From Taeniopygia guttata (lineage: Eukaryota; Chordata; Aves; Passeriformes; Estrildidae): 64,000 nt of DNA. The translations under genes were made by a program, and so were the position numbers. Positions within the stretch are counted from its first letter, which is position 1. Each line of letters starts with the position of its first letter. Below are positions 1 through 12,914 of this stretch, one piece after another. The stretch covers positions 60,635,501-60,699,500 of the forward strand of contig NC_133027.1 in the NCBI RefSeq assembly GCF_048771995.1, in the 5' to 3' direction. The notes below the pieces were generated by a model. It searched no databases, was not told the DNA's origin, and saw only the letters and a program-made list of their open reading frames with translations.

Positions 1-3000
1 AGAGAGCTAACGTGCTAATCATCATCCCTGAAAGCTGTAACTCTTGTGTGTAAGAGGCTGTTACTTAAAACACTGTGAGGAATTATGAATGGGAAAATTT
101 GAGAGTAGTAAGCTTAAGTAGGAAGCGTAATCTGAATAAAAAGATCATCTTTACAGTGAGACCTCATAAATAGTAGAACATTTCTTTGGGGAAGGGATGG
201 GTGTCCTGTCCCTCGAGTTTAAATTTAGGCTAGGCAGGAGATCAGAATATGCATTGCTGGGAGACAGCTCTTCACTGGCAAGATCAGGATTGGCTTCAGT
301 ATTTGGCCATCAGCAATGTTATTATTGTGAAATGTTTTGTGGAATAATACATGGGGGGGGGGGTTTGGTATCATAAAACAATTTAGTTTTTGCTGATGTA
401 TTTCTTAGAGTGAAAATATCTGTGATGAATTGTCACCATCAAGTCTCTGAGCCAACATTTTTATTAGAGAACATGTCCTGCAAGATGTCCACGTGCACAA
501 TGATCTCTGTAGGACAGGGTGCCACCCAAGGCCGACACTGATGGATCATTCACTAAACGCTGTATTGTAAATGTGTATTCAGAGCTAAGAACGTGTGAAA
601 AGGGTGGGGTTTTATTGCTGCTTTCAAGTTTGACTTTAGTCAATTACAGTTGTTCTCTTGCACTTAATGAACGTAAAGTCCCAGACATAAAGGAGGGGAT
701 ATATACCATTCACCGAATCAGTGGCTATTTCTCACTTGTATAAAACTGGTGTAGGAATTAAGATTTCCAGCTTGCCAGCTATGAAGAGTAAAAAATGGGG
801 CTAAATAATCAAAGAAAGTGTCCAGATTATTTAAAATACTTACATTTACTACTATTTTTTCGCCACCACAAAATCATAATAGTAGATATTTCCAGTGTCT
901 GAGCTGTGCTTGACCAATAACCCCGTTTTGTTCTTTTATAAATTTACTTCAGTTTGGAACAGTGCTTTATTTTCTCTGGCCCACATGCTGATGTATTGGA
1001 TTTATTTCTTGCAGTGTTTTGCGTTTCAGTGGGACTTGTGTGTTATACGGAGGACACTGTCCCATATAAAACTTGTTTGGTAAATACTTCAAGCAGCTGT
1101 GTGGAGTTAACTGGTTTTTGATCTCAGGATGAGAGTTTGACATTAACTTTTTGTTCACTTGTATTCTCTACATCCTCTTGAGATAGGAAGTTCTTATTGT
1201 TCAGTTATCTTCTTCAGACAAAAACCTTTTCATGGGGAACTTTTATGTTTTGCTGCTGGCTTTTTGCTTTCATCCTTATGAATTTATTTAGAATTATTGT
1301 AGTTGAGGTTGTTTGTAGAAACTGAATCTATAATATATTGTTTGCCATATTTCACTTAGTATTATGGTATAGAGATTATTCATAATTATTCATTATTGGT
1401 TTAAATGTTTTCTAATTATTGGCATTTTATAATAAGTGTATGTATTATTTATTCTTCCATGTATTATTGATACATACAGTTTATATATATATGTATATAT
1501 AGTTTTGCAGATAAAAGGTAGGAGTGATTAAATGGTGTCTTCAAAAGTTCATGGGAAGTTTATGGAGAAGCCATGTCTGCAAAGATACACTAAAGTTCTC
1601 CCTACTGTATCTTATCCTGGTTCCTGCTGTGCTTTCTGAACTGGCTTTGGATCAGGAGCTGTAATCTCTGAAGCTTTAAGTGCTAAACCCTGAAAAGCTC
1701 CAAGTTAGTGCTTCAGCCATGTGAGGTCTTTGCTATCACATGGATAATAGACATTCCCTTTTGCATTCCCTGAATAAAAAGTGAATCGACTAGAAGCATG
1801 TTTGAACTAAGCCACATCAGAGTTATCCTCTGAATTAAGGCTATATAATAGGTCCTTTAAAGCTAAATTTGTACAGAAAGGTCTGAACTTTTTGTTGTTA
1901 GTTCAGATATAATTCGACAGCTCTAGTTTTAGCACTATTAAATTTACAGTTTTATTTTATCTGAATGAATTGGAGTGTGGTTAACTTGTATGCAACTTTA
2001 TATACCACTAAAATCTTCCATATGGAATTTAGATTAGATAAGGTTCCAGGAAATGAGAGTCTTAGATGTGAATGACTGTAAACATACTTTAAAGAGTTAT
2101 ACTGTAAGGATTAAATAACATTTAGAGTTAATTCTCCTGATTTTTTTTCTGTTACAGAACATAGCAAACAGTGTAATTCAAGTTCTAAATTTGGATGCAA
2201 ATAATTATGATAATTTGCTGAGTCATAGTATTTAATGGGTTATGCTGCTTTACATGGTAGTGCACTGGATGGTGGTGTGCAAAAAAAGTCAGCAAAACAA
2301 GACTTTCTGACTGATAAAAGCCTACATTTTTGATAGCAAGTAATTGGTCCATGGTGCCTTCTTAGCACATCATGTCACGTTTTCTTGCCTCGGGGATATC
2401 ACAAGATGGCTGAATATGGATAAACTAGGAAGACTGGCAAGCTGAAGCTATCATCTGATTTGTCTGACATTTCTGTGGCTAAAATAATCAAATCAAACTG
2501 TCCCATATCGTCTTGCTAAAGATCAAGAAAATAGTGAACTGTTTTCCCACTGTTCCCACCCACATTTGATATGTGTATGTACAGTGTTTGTAGAAACTTC
2601 TTCTCTGTGCCTCTCCTACTAGTCACTGACATCTAGAATAGAGTACAACTTCTCCAGAGTAGTTAATGAAATTGGGTTGTTTTTTTTTTTTTTGTATGCC
2701 TTAAAAACTCTTTAAAAATTCTTTTTCTTTCTCCTTCTCAGCATTGCCAGCAAGATTTTAGGATGTCTTCTCTCCCCTGGTAATCCCGTCAGTTTTGAGA
2801 AGTTTTTAAAAGATCTCTGAAGACTTGTTCTAATTCTTCTATCTTTTATGCCCTGTTGGTCATTGGTACATCATTCCTTAGGGGAAAAAAAAAAAAAAAT
2901 CCAGACGGTTCATTGTGCATTTATCAGACCATTAAAATAACTAATAATGTGTAAAAAACAGTGAATGGGGGGTGTGGGAAGGGCTGGGATGTGGGATTAA

Positions 3001-6000
3001 CTACAAAACAAAGTGAATTTCACTGCCGGGACTGATACATCTTTTGCAGATACTCTTAACTTGCTTTGAGGGGAAGGGATCATATAAAGTAGCCTTCCTC
3101 TGGGCTCCCATTCTGGTGCAGAGCTCATAAAAATCAATGGAAGTCTTTTCATCGCTCTGCTAATGAGTAATGCCTGCTATCTTGTAGGCACAGCCAGGTA
3201 CACGCTGCTTATATTTCTGTTGCTATTACGTAGAGGTTATGGGACAATCAGAGCTGATATAAAAATTCTTAGCAGTAGTAGCAGCAGTCCTGTGCCGATA
3301 TCCTTGGTGCTTCCACCACACATCAGCCCAGGGACTGGCAGTGATGGTTGTGTGAGGCTGCCAGGCTTCGCCCAGCCCTCAGCCCCTTCTCGAGCTGCTC
3401 ATGCCATCAGCGACATGATTACTCCGGGGCTGGAAGGCACAGCTTGGCTGCGGAGTGGTGAAGTATAAAGGGAATTTAGGAATCAAATGGGGGTGGGACT
3501 TCCTCACATTTATATTAATTTATGCACTGCTGTGATATGAACGCCAAGTGTTTAGAAGGAATTAAATAGTTAACTTCAAAATCCTTTATGTGCTGAGCAA
3601 TATCTAGAAAGTTTATAGCTGCAAGTAAGCAAAAGGTTTACTTACAAAATTGATTTATATGTTCATTTATGTTCTTGAATATTGAGAACAGGGAGGGAAT
3701 TAGCAGTGTTGCATGAGCTGCACTAGCACATTTTTCACCTTATATGGAGAATTGCCTGCCACTTATCAAGCGGGCTTAGATGTGCTGTTATTGTCACATT
3801 CCTTAAAGTTGGAAGAAATCTTGTTTCTCTGACTAAAGATCCAGCTCATAAGCTTATTATTTTGTTGTTTGAATACTGTTTTTTCATCCAGGAATTGTTG
3901 GGATGGGCAGTGCTTCTTGAGAAAAATAACAGCGTGCACATTTTCGCTGCTGTGTTGTGGAGTTCATTCCTCAGCTCGGGTGGAGAATCATAGACGCTTG
4001 CAAGGGAAAATATGTTTCTGTTTGGAGTCATCTGGAGCTCCTCCTGGCTGGCTTCTCTGGTCCTGAAGAACACAACAGGAGGGAAGGTCCCGGGAAATGA
4101 AGGGAAAGACCTGCAAATCGTGTACACGTGGTATTTAAGGGGGTAGACCTCAGTTTTGTCTTTTCTTTATCCCTGTTAAAGTGGCTGGTATTTGAAACGT
4201 GTACTTGTTGAAAGGATTTGACGGACAGCTGTTGGCTGTGAAGTCATTGATCTGCCGGTGATTTGAGTGTGAGATGGAATAAGTGGAAACGTGGAAGTGG
4301 AGACAAATTGCTTGTTTAGCCATTGATATCCTGAACCACAGAAGCTGACAAAAGACTGAATACTTGAAAGATTAAGAAGGTGGCAGTTATCAAATTTCCT
4401 TTTATGATAATGTGCCATTGATGGTTGCATTCACTGAAATATTTGCATTTAAAAAGTGGGAGGTCAGGTCTGGTTTAGTGTAATTTCTTCAAATTAAAGA
4501 AGTGTAAGTTCTTCAAATTAAACTGCTTTCTATTTGAAATATTTCTGGGGTTGTGGCATTCAGTAGGGCAGTAAGTCTCACTGCTGCTTCTTGGTTTTTT
4601 TGGTACCGAGACTATTATAAGTTTTCTAGCATGTGCTGTGCCACTCTTGTGGCTTGAGTTTGTGTTGTGATTGAAGAGATTTTTTCTATGGTACAGCCTG
4701 GGAAATAAAATACTTCAAAAGGTAGTGATTAGGTGCAGTGGTTAGAAAACCTGGCTTAAAATTGCTGTTGCTGATTTCACTTTCATGCAGATCCAGAAGA
4801 GTTAACTGGAAAATGATACTCAGGTTTTTCTTTCTCCATAAAAGCAGTGTTGGCTGTATTTTTTTGAATAATAAGACGTAAGGAAGAATTCATGAGCCTA
4901 GTAACATTTAAAGCCAACAGAAACAAAAGGGTAGTTTATATGGCTAAATACTTTGAAAAACCAACATTTGAATCATTTAGCCAAATAGTTGCATTGAAGT
5001 ATTCATGCAATTTTGAAAGGGTAGAGCAAAAGATACTGACTTTTATTTTTTGTTTTCTTGTTTGTGGTTTTACCGTTCTCCCCCTTTTATGGCTCACCAG
5101 AATAGTACCAGATTTCTTATCATGTATGGATATAAAAGAATTTAAACTACATATATTTATTTTTAGGACTCCACCCTTGGGCTTTGGATTTTGTGAACAG
5201 CTATTTTGGTAAATTTACATCTATATGTGGAAACTGGCAAATTGAATACTGTGCAAATCCACATTTTAAAAAAAGCAACTGCTATTATAGAAGTTAAATT
5301 ATATCATAAGAAAGCCAAGTAAAAAAGATTGCATTTTTGTTTGCTGCTAAAGGAATGACCAATGCTTCCTGCTAGCTTTTGCACCCTGCAATTGGAGACT
5401 CTGGTGTACAAATGGTTTAAATAATGCTGGGGTTTGTGTCTGGTTGGCGCTGTATAATGCTGGGGCTGAGGTGACTTAAATATACAGTGTGGGCCAATCT
5501 CAAAACCCTTTCTCAGGCAGAACACCCATTGAAATCACATTTAAGTGTCGTCAGTGAAAGCTTTGCCAAACAAATCATTATGGATTTGACCCCAAAGTTA
5601 TTACTACTAAATTTCATATGTAAGCCTTTCATTATAGTGTTTTTTAAGAATGGAGTACTTGAATGAATCCTGGAATTCATTATAAGTCTAAGTTTTTAAC
5701 AGGATATCAGCCTTTTAAATTACATTTTCGTTACTAAAACCAGTTTCTTCCTCTTTGTTTCTTTCTTCTTTTTTTGATGCTCAGAACTTTTTTTGTGGCT
5801 CAGAATTATTTTACCTCAGGCAAGCAACCTACTGAGGTGTCTAAATTAGGAGCTTGGTCTTCCAGCCTCTCCATATGCACAGTGGAGAGGGTTATATCCA
5901 GAGGGGATTTTGCTCAATGCCATCTTTTGGATGTGACTCTATTATGCCCATGGGTGATGTAGGGTGCACTGATTTAGGAACCCAGAGGGATGTGGCTGGT

Positions 6001-8955
6001 TGGCAGAGGATCTCTGTGATTTATGATGTGAGTTGTATATAGATTGTTTCAAAATTCCTTTTTAGGAGTTAGCAGGTTAATTTTTTTGTTTGTCTTTGCT
6101 CCATGGATGATGGAGATTGGCAGTAGAGCTGTGTTCTTTAGTACAGAAAATCTCACATTGTTATGGGACTTTTTTGAGATCTTCAGTCTCTCTTGCTCTT
6201 TCATGTGCTTTGTGTCTTTGGCCTTGGTCCCCTTCTGAAGGCTGCAGGTTTCATTCAGATGGATTATGTGACCAGATGTCTGCAGTGCTTGGCTAATTGT
6301 AGCAGGACTGGCTGAACCAGGTGGTCCCTTCCTGGCCTCAGATCCCAAGAGAGGGATTTTCAGTACAGAATCTGGATGCTTCATACTTTATATAGCTAAA
6401 ACTGCAGTAATCCAGCCTTCTCCTATTTAAAATACTGAAGGAACAACAAGAGAAAGGGCAGTCCATTAGGTTTTAAAGCTGTTTTAATGTCTTTTCACTT
6501 CCAACTGTGTTACACAGTGTTAGATATAAAAGATGGTCGATAGAGGTAGTAGGAGCACCCTTAAGCACGCCTCCATAATCTAACATCATATTTTCACCTG
6601 TGTTTACTTCTGGCCAGCCTTCAGTCATTCAGACAAAAAATTTCCAGAGTGTTTTTTCTGCTTCAGGCAGAAACCTCTTGGAAAGTTTTTCACCAGAAGA
6701 GCTCCAACTGTTTTTAAAAGAATGCATTACAGAAATTTAGAGAGATTTGTCAACTTTATTTAGCCAGTCATTCCTTCAAAGCATTGTTATACCTTCAGGG
6801 AGTAGAGGGGGGAGTCAGGGTGTTTTTTGCAGCCTGATGGAAATTAATACAGATCTACCAACCTGCCAAAGTTGGTGAAAATTGTTATCTGCACGTGCTC
6901 ACAAGAGCATCTTAGAGCTTTGCTGATACAATCACTGAATACTCCCACTTTATAAAATGGGCTCCTGCCTCACCAGCCTCTGTCTGTGCCTGGGGTGATG
7001 ATGATGATGGGTGGCACTGAACACCCAGCTGGGTAGGTCCCACTGCCTCTGCTTTGTTGGAGGAAAAGGTACCTGGATGTTTAATAGTCTTCCAAATTCA
7101 TTAAAGCTTTATGCCAAGGCATACTTGAGGCAATAATTGAAAAATTACTACTTTGTTACTAGTCATCATTCATGCAGTTTCTTCCAATAAAGCTGAGAGA
7201 AGCTTTTGTAGTTCAGTTCTTATACTACTCTCAGGAGTGTTGGAGTTGAGAGGTGTGATGCCCGAAGTCTGGAAACAAGGTTCAAAAAAAACTTCTGTCT
7301 TTTTGTTACTTTAAAGGAGCAAGTGTTGGAATCATAACTTCCATAGAGGGGATGGATCTCTCTGCTTTGTTTAAAATCACCTAAGCATAAAAATACTACT
7401 GGGGGATTTTATGAAGGTTGCAATAAACCAACAAAACCCAAGAATCTAGTGTATGACATTTTCAAGTTGTTTAAGAAATCAGGATAACACAGGTTGATAA
7501 CTTGAGTGTGATGGCAAGACTAATGTCGTATCTTACATATTCTCCAGGGTGGGAATGAAGTTGCTGATGTATCAGCATTGCTCCAGCCAGAGTCTAAAGG
7601 CTTCATAGAGTTTGAGTTACCTCCTCCCATTTTCTTGTTCTTTCACATTTATAAAGACACTGAGAACTCTTGCTTCTCCCTATCTCAAACCCTTTTAAAA
7701 TATTCATCTTGCTCAGAAAACGCAAAATATTCTGCCTAGTGAGAAGTGCTTTAGATCTTTGCCTTCTCAGTCATGATCCCCAAGAGGCACTAGGAGCTTT
7801 TCTGGAAGGGAAAATTTATATTTGCTCAAGTAAAGTGGAAAGGAAGAGAGAAGCACTTGGCAGCCTCTAGTGTTGGCCAAGTTAGCAGGCCAAGAAGATC
7901 AGGATTGCAGCAAATAGGTAATTGTTTGCAGGGTATAAATGACTAGGTCATTCTTACGATCTTTCTGCTAATTTCTTGTGCTAACCCTGATAAAGAACAA
8001 TATTTTACCATCCTTCAAACATGCATTCACATTTCACACTCAAAGGTCCATGTTGCCATGGATGTTCTTGCAGTATTTGTGATACACTATTCAGCATTTT
8101 TAACCTCTTGAGATCATTAGGATGGTGTGTAAAGATTTCCCTTAACACAATGACTGCCCATCTCAAACATGCTCCCAACAAAAATGCCACTAATTAAAAC
8201 TTGTGTGAGTGGAAATGTCATCTTCATGAACTTCAGTCTCTATTTTGAAGAAAAACGTAAGGGTTGTTAGAACCCTTTTGTGAACTAAAACAATTAAGCA
8301 GTTCAAGACCTTGTATTATAAAACCTTAGATAAGAGTTAACCAATGTGACAAATTATAGGTTTGTCTGCCTGTCAGATGGAATTAATGTTCGGTGACCCA
8401 GGGAGTTTGGGTGCTGAGGTGAGAGGGAGGAGGTCCAGTGTTTCACTTTGTTTGTTTGTCTTGATGTGCTAAATTTTTTTCAAAACATTTAAACAAAAGA
8501 GAATTAATTTGGGTCACCGGAATATTTCAGGTTAATACTTTAGAGTTGTTTTCCCCCACCATTTCTGTTGCTTTTAATCAATTATAAATGTTCTGATGTA
8601 AATGCAGAATTAAAATAGTAGGCTATTTTCTTCTGCATGATGTAAGGTTCAAAAATTTATACCAGATGACTGTTCTGCAAGAAGGAAAAGAAAGTACTTG
8701 GGGTAATAAGAGGGTATTTTCTGAAGCATATTTTCCTGCATGTGATCTGTAAAATGTAGATGTCTAATTTTTAAATATGGTATCTATCACCAAATGTGAG
8801 TAATGAGCTGTTGATAATATTGGTAGCTTTACAGAAAATATGAGACTTGCCTTTCTCTATATGCAACTTTTTGCTGTTTTTTGTTAGCTTCATAGAGAAT
8901 TTCACAGACATTCCCAGCTTTTTTCAGTTTTCAGTTCTTTTGAAGAGTTTCTTTT
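1..8955. other. Non-coding AT-rich unique sequence
   Basis: No gene, RNA gene or recognisable transposon was seen here. The sequence is AT-rich and CpG-poor, and open frames are short and unrelated to families I know. Small structures include a run of 11 G at 353-363, an alternating TA tract at 1481-1501, a T14 tract at 2680-2693, an A15 tract at 2885-2899, a 24-base duplication at 4478-4525 and a short GAT repeat at 6997-7009. The segment 3160-3470 is somewhat richer in GC and contains a 101-codon open frame, but no splice context or recognisable motif supports it as coding. Confidence 0.7.
4478..4525. repeat. 24-base tandem duplication, two copies
   Basis: Two adjacent 24-base units both begin GTGTAA and share the core TTCTTCAAATTAAA. 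They differ at only a few positions, so the duplication is local and fairly young or conserved. No function is evident. Confidence 0.75.
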
Positions 8956-8986
8956 GGGAGGGGGGCAGGCTGTGGGAGGGATGGGG
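8956..8986 (+). other. G-tract cluster, possible G-quadruplex
   Basis: Five runs of at least three G occur in 31 bases, at 8956-8958, 8960-8965, 8974-8976, 8978-8980 and 8983-8986. One loop of 8 bases slightly exceeds the usual limit of 7. A quadruplex on the plus strand is therefore possible but not canonical. Confidence 0.4.
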
Positions 8987-9138
8987 TTTCCTATGTTTGT
9001 AGGTTTTGTTATATTTTACTTTGGGTTAGTTGTTTGTTTTTTTTTGTTTTTGTTTTTTCTTTTTTGGCCCTGAACATTACCAGATATAGTGTGTCTTTCC
9101 TGGAGTGTTCAGCCTAAGCTCTGACAGAATAATGCCAC

Positions 9139-9199
9139 TGTTGCTTTAAGCCCATAGTGTTGCTTTATATAGATCTGGCCTGATTTATAGTGTTGCTTT
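9139..9199. repeat. Short local repeat of a TGTTGCTTTA unit
   Basis: The decamer TGTTGCTTTA occurs three times in about 60 bases, and the last two copies share the longer context ATAGTGTTGCTTTA. This suggests a local duplication that has since diverged. Confidence 0.5.
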
Positions 9200-12100
9200 A
9201 AATAACAATAAGAGAGTTCATCTCCCTTTCAAAAAAGGTTTATGACTGATCTCTGCCTAGCTAGGAATGTTTATTTTTCTTAAGTTGCCTCACTGCAAAA
9301 ATGTTTTGAAATTGAGAGTCCCAAGCTGGTGATGAGGTTTATTCATCCATCGCTTGTGCCCTATGCAGCTCTAATCCCTTTACCACTAGAAAGATGTGGT
9401 TTGTGATGGATCTCACATAGATCAGGCTCAAATCTCAATTTCTCTGTCCTTTCCTTATTGGTCATCCTCTTTTCAAAACTGTATCATTGAAGTGATCTAT
9501 GGGTGTTGGCAAAACCATCAGAAGACTCAGTAAGATTCAGTTACTGTTCCTAGTCCTTTGCAATAACACAGACTTATTTTCTTTTCTCTGTAGCTGATGA
9601 TGAAATAACTTTGAAATAAACAATTTGAGAAAAACCATTTCCACCACCATGGATAATGGCAGAAGGGGAAGGATTCACAGTGAATTGCTTCTGGAAGCTA
9701 TTAAAATGGCATGCATCAGCTTTCTTAAAAATCTAAATTTTAAATGCAAATCTTAAAATGCAACATCAGCTTTCTTGCTTGACTTTTGCTGGAGCCATAT
9801 ATTGATTATATATTAAGTTGACATAGGTCGATTGAAAAATCCTTTCTAACCCTGTACCAGGAGTCTGTGGGGCTGTGTTGTATCCTGTGTGGTAGCTTGT
9901 ACTTTGGAAGTGAATAAATAATGCCAAGTATGGGAAGAAGCATGCCCAGAAGAAGAGATTATATGAAGCATTAATTTAGGTAATTTAGGTAATATAGGTC
10001 ACAGAAGGGAAAGCTCTGTTCTTCCCTTTCTGCCTAGCGTGGTTTTCTGGTCTGCCCCATGTCTGCCTTCCTAGTATCACTTTCTGGTGACCAAGAGAAG
10101 GATTAGGCTGCTCCTAAAGCTGAGTCACCAACTCTACCTGCCACTTTTCAGGAGACCTTCCTGAACAAAGTGAGACAGAGCAACAGGAGGATTAGTTGCT
10201 TGAAATCACCTGTGGCGTTTTTCACTCAACCTGTGGTAAGGAAATGGTATCTACCTTGGTCACAGGGCAGTGGACAAGGAGAAGGTCATGAGGTGGGAAT
10301 GGTTTCTATTCAGGTGTAGAGACCAGGAGAGGATTTTCACAGAAAGAGCAAAGTTAGCCAGTCCTTGAGGCTGTTCAGAACACGTGCAGACAGAATTGTG
10401 GCTCCAAGGGCAGATGAAGCATGAGCTTTCCCAGACCAAGGACAGCATGAGTTATGGTGCAGAGCTACAGTCAAGGAAAGCTTACCTGCTTTTCAGGGCT
10501 AAAAGTCTCATGATCAGGTTGTAGACCAGCTAGTGGCTGGAGCAATTTTAGTGAGATCTTAAAAAAGATTAAGGAAACCTTTAAATAAAGTTTTCTCTTT
10601 GACTGTCTTCCTGGGTGGGGACACTGAAACAAGTGGCTGGCTGGGAGCATACCTGGTTTCAGCTGTGGTATGCACTTAATGCTGTGCACATTCCCATTGA
10701 GTATCAGTGTCATTCCTACTTCCTTGCCCGAGCCAACTAATTCAAGACTACAGGTCTTTGGCAGAGCTTTGCAAATGCATATTGAACCTCCAGGCTTGGT
10801 GTGTTTATTTTGTAAAATTACAATAATAAAAAAAAAAAAAAGGTAGAGTAATATGAAATTCAAGGCAAGAAAATGTGAGACTTTCTAAAGAATAAAGTAA
10901 TAAAATAAATTAAAAATTATCTCAGAAGTTTAAGACAGAAAACTTGGTGTTTTGTTGTTGTGTTATGGGGTTTGCGCCTCCTTTTGAAGTTGAATAAAAA
11001 GGAAGGCAGTTTAATGCAGAACTGATTAATCTACAGTTCTCTTATGTTGACTGATCTGTGTTCAGTCACACCTTCTTCAGGTAACTCAAGTGCATTAATC
11101 AATGATCAACTTTCTAATTAAACTGCTGAGTAGAGAGAGGATTTGGAGAATGATCATTAGTTTTGTGTAGAATCAGTGTATCAAGGGAAATTAGTGTTAA
11201 CAAGATGTTCCTTTTTCTCATATGATCAGTTAAAGGTCAGAACTTATGTTTGTATGTTGCCTCTGAAGTGAAAATCATCAAAAAACAAAAATTGAAAAAA
11301 AAATTCAAGTGCTTTCAGAAATACATTTTGAAAATAGCAAGAAAGGTGGGGAAATAAATACTTTGGATCATCCCAGACATACATAGCTGCTTGGCTGTGT
11401 TCTGCATCTGACAGAGCAGTTAGGGTAGATCCTGAAACTTGGCTTGGAATGGGAGATTTCCTGAAACAAACACCCAGGCACAGGGAAGTGAAGTCCAGCT
11501 TTCCTTTTGCAGACAGCTTCTGCCTTCTGGGCAGAGCTGCCTGCTCAGGCACTGCCCTGCCTTTGTGGGCAGGCTGAATGGATGTGCTCAGTCAATGGTC
11601 CCTTCCCAGGGACCAGAGGATTTGCTGCCCCTGAGCAGAGCTGAAGCTCAGTGTGTCACTGGGTAGCCTGGGCTCTCAGGAGTTGATTATATGCTGAATG
11701 TTCTCTGTTGTGTCCAGTGTGACTTGTGGTGCTTTTAGAGTTGTTCAGTGGGGCTGGAAAAGATGTGGGATTTTTGTTTGTTTATTTGTTTTCTGTAAGC
11801 AGGAGCAGCTTTCCAGCAGGATCTGCAGACCATCCCCAAATCTCTCTAGGGGAAAGGGGAGGGATGGCTACCCAAGAAAACCATGTGGAACAAGCTGATG
11901 AACTGCTGCAGAAAGCTGCAACAGCTGCCACAAGCTATTCACTGGTGGTTGGTTGGATATAGATGTCACACATGAAGTTAAAATCTCATCAGTGATTGAC
12001 AAGGCAAGGTCTGGATGTATATCCTGTAGAGCTGTTTGCAGTGCATTTTATAGGAGGGTGCTGTGCTGTACTTGGTTTATCTACCAGTGGCTAACCCTGG

Positions 12101-12869
12101 GGGGAACCACATGAATAATAAGCGTCAGTTCTCTGCTCCCTTCTTGCCAGACCTGTTGAGGTTTGGTAGCAGCTCATACCTCCCTTTTGACACACGTGTA
12201 CTGCAGCTCAGGAGGATGGAGGTGTCTGTAGAGCTGTCTTCGTGAATTGCTCAGTGCCTTGTCATTGTACACTGGCTTTAACCAGGGGCTATAGTTTTTA
12301 ATGACGATGCCTGGCAACCCAGCAAAAAACCCCAAAAAATCCATCAGTCGGTGTTTGCTCCCTGCTTGTGCAGGCAGCATCTGCCGTGAGTTTGTACAGC
12401 CCTTCCCAGATCAGAGTTGAGGAACTACATCTGCGAATTAAGTGTTGCTATTGTGTGTATAATGTAGTTTACCCTTTGTTTACAGTAGAGCTGGAAGGGC
12501 CCATGGTAGCTTTGTACTAAGGACTTTGCTTCAGTGCCATGCCTGCTAGCCATTTGCTAGTGTTTATTTTTGTGTACCCTCCTGTTCAGCAGGAAAATGA
12601 AAATGTGAGTACAAGATGAATGACAAAGCAAGGTTGTTACCATAGCACATACTGCCTAATCTATGCTGTTAAGATTTTCACAGATATGCCTACCTGTCTG
12701 TTCTTAACTAAATGACAGAGCCTAGAGTGTTGTATATGCCATGCTTAGTGTATGGGATTTTTGACCTTGTTTCTTGGCAGGAGGCAAAAATCTCAGTCTG
12801 GGATGTGTGAGGCTTATGTGACTATTACTTTACTACAGCAGTTCTTTCTTTTTTAAGTACTACTTTATC

Positions 12870-12914
12870 TTTTTTTTTTTTTTGACACATGAAAGGTTTT
12901 TTTTTTTTTTTTTT
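12870..12914. repeat. Paired poly-T tracts
   Basis: A T14 tract (12870-12883) and a T18 tract (12897-12914) are separated by 13 bases. They could be low-complexity expansion or the reverse complement of old poly-A tails, but no retroposed sequence was recognised beside them. Confidence 0.8.

Noticed and set aside
10471..10863. A 130-codon minus-strand frame
   Set aside because: Its start lies in a poly-A/T region that gives hydrophobic residues, and no domain or homology was recognised.
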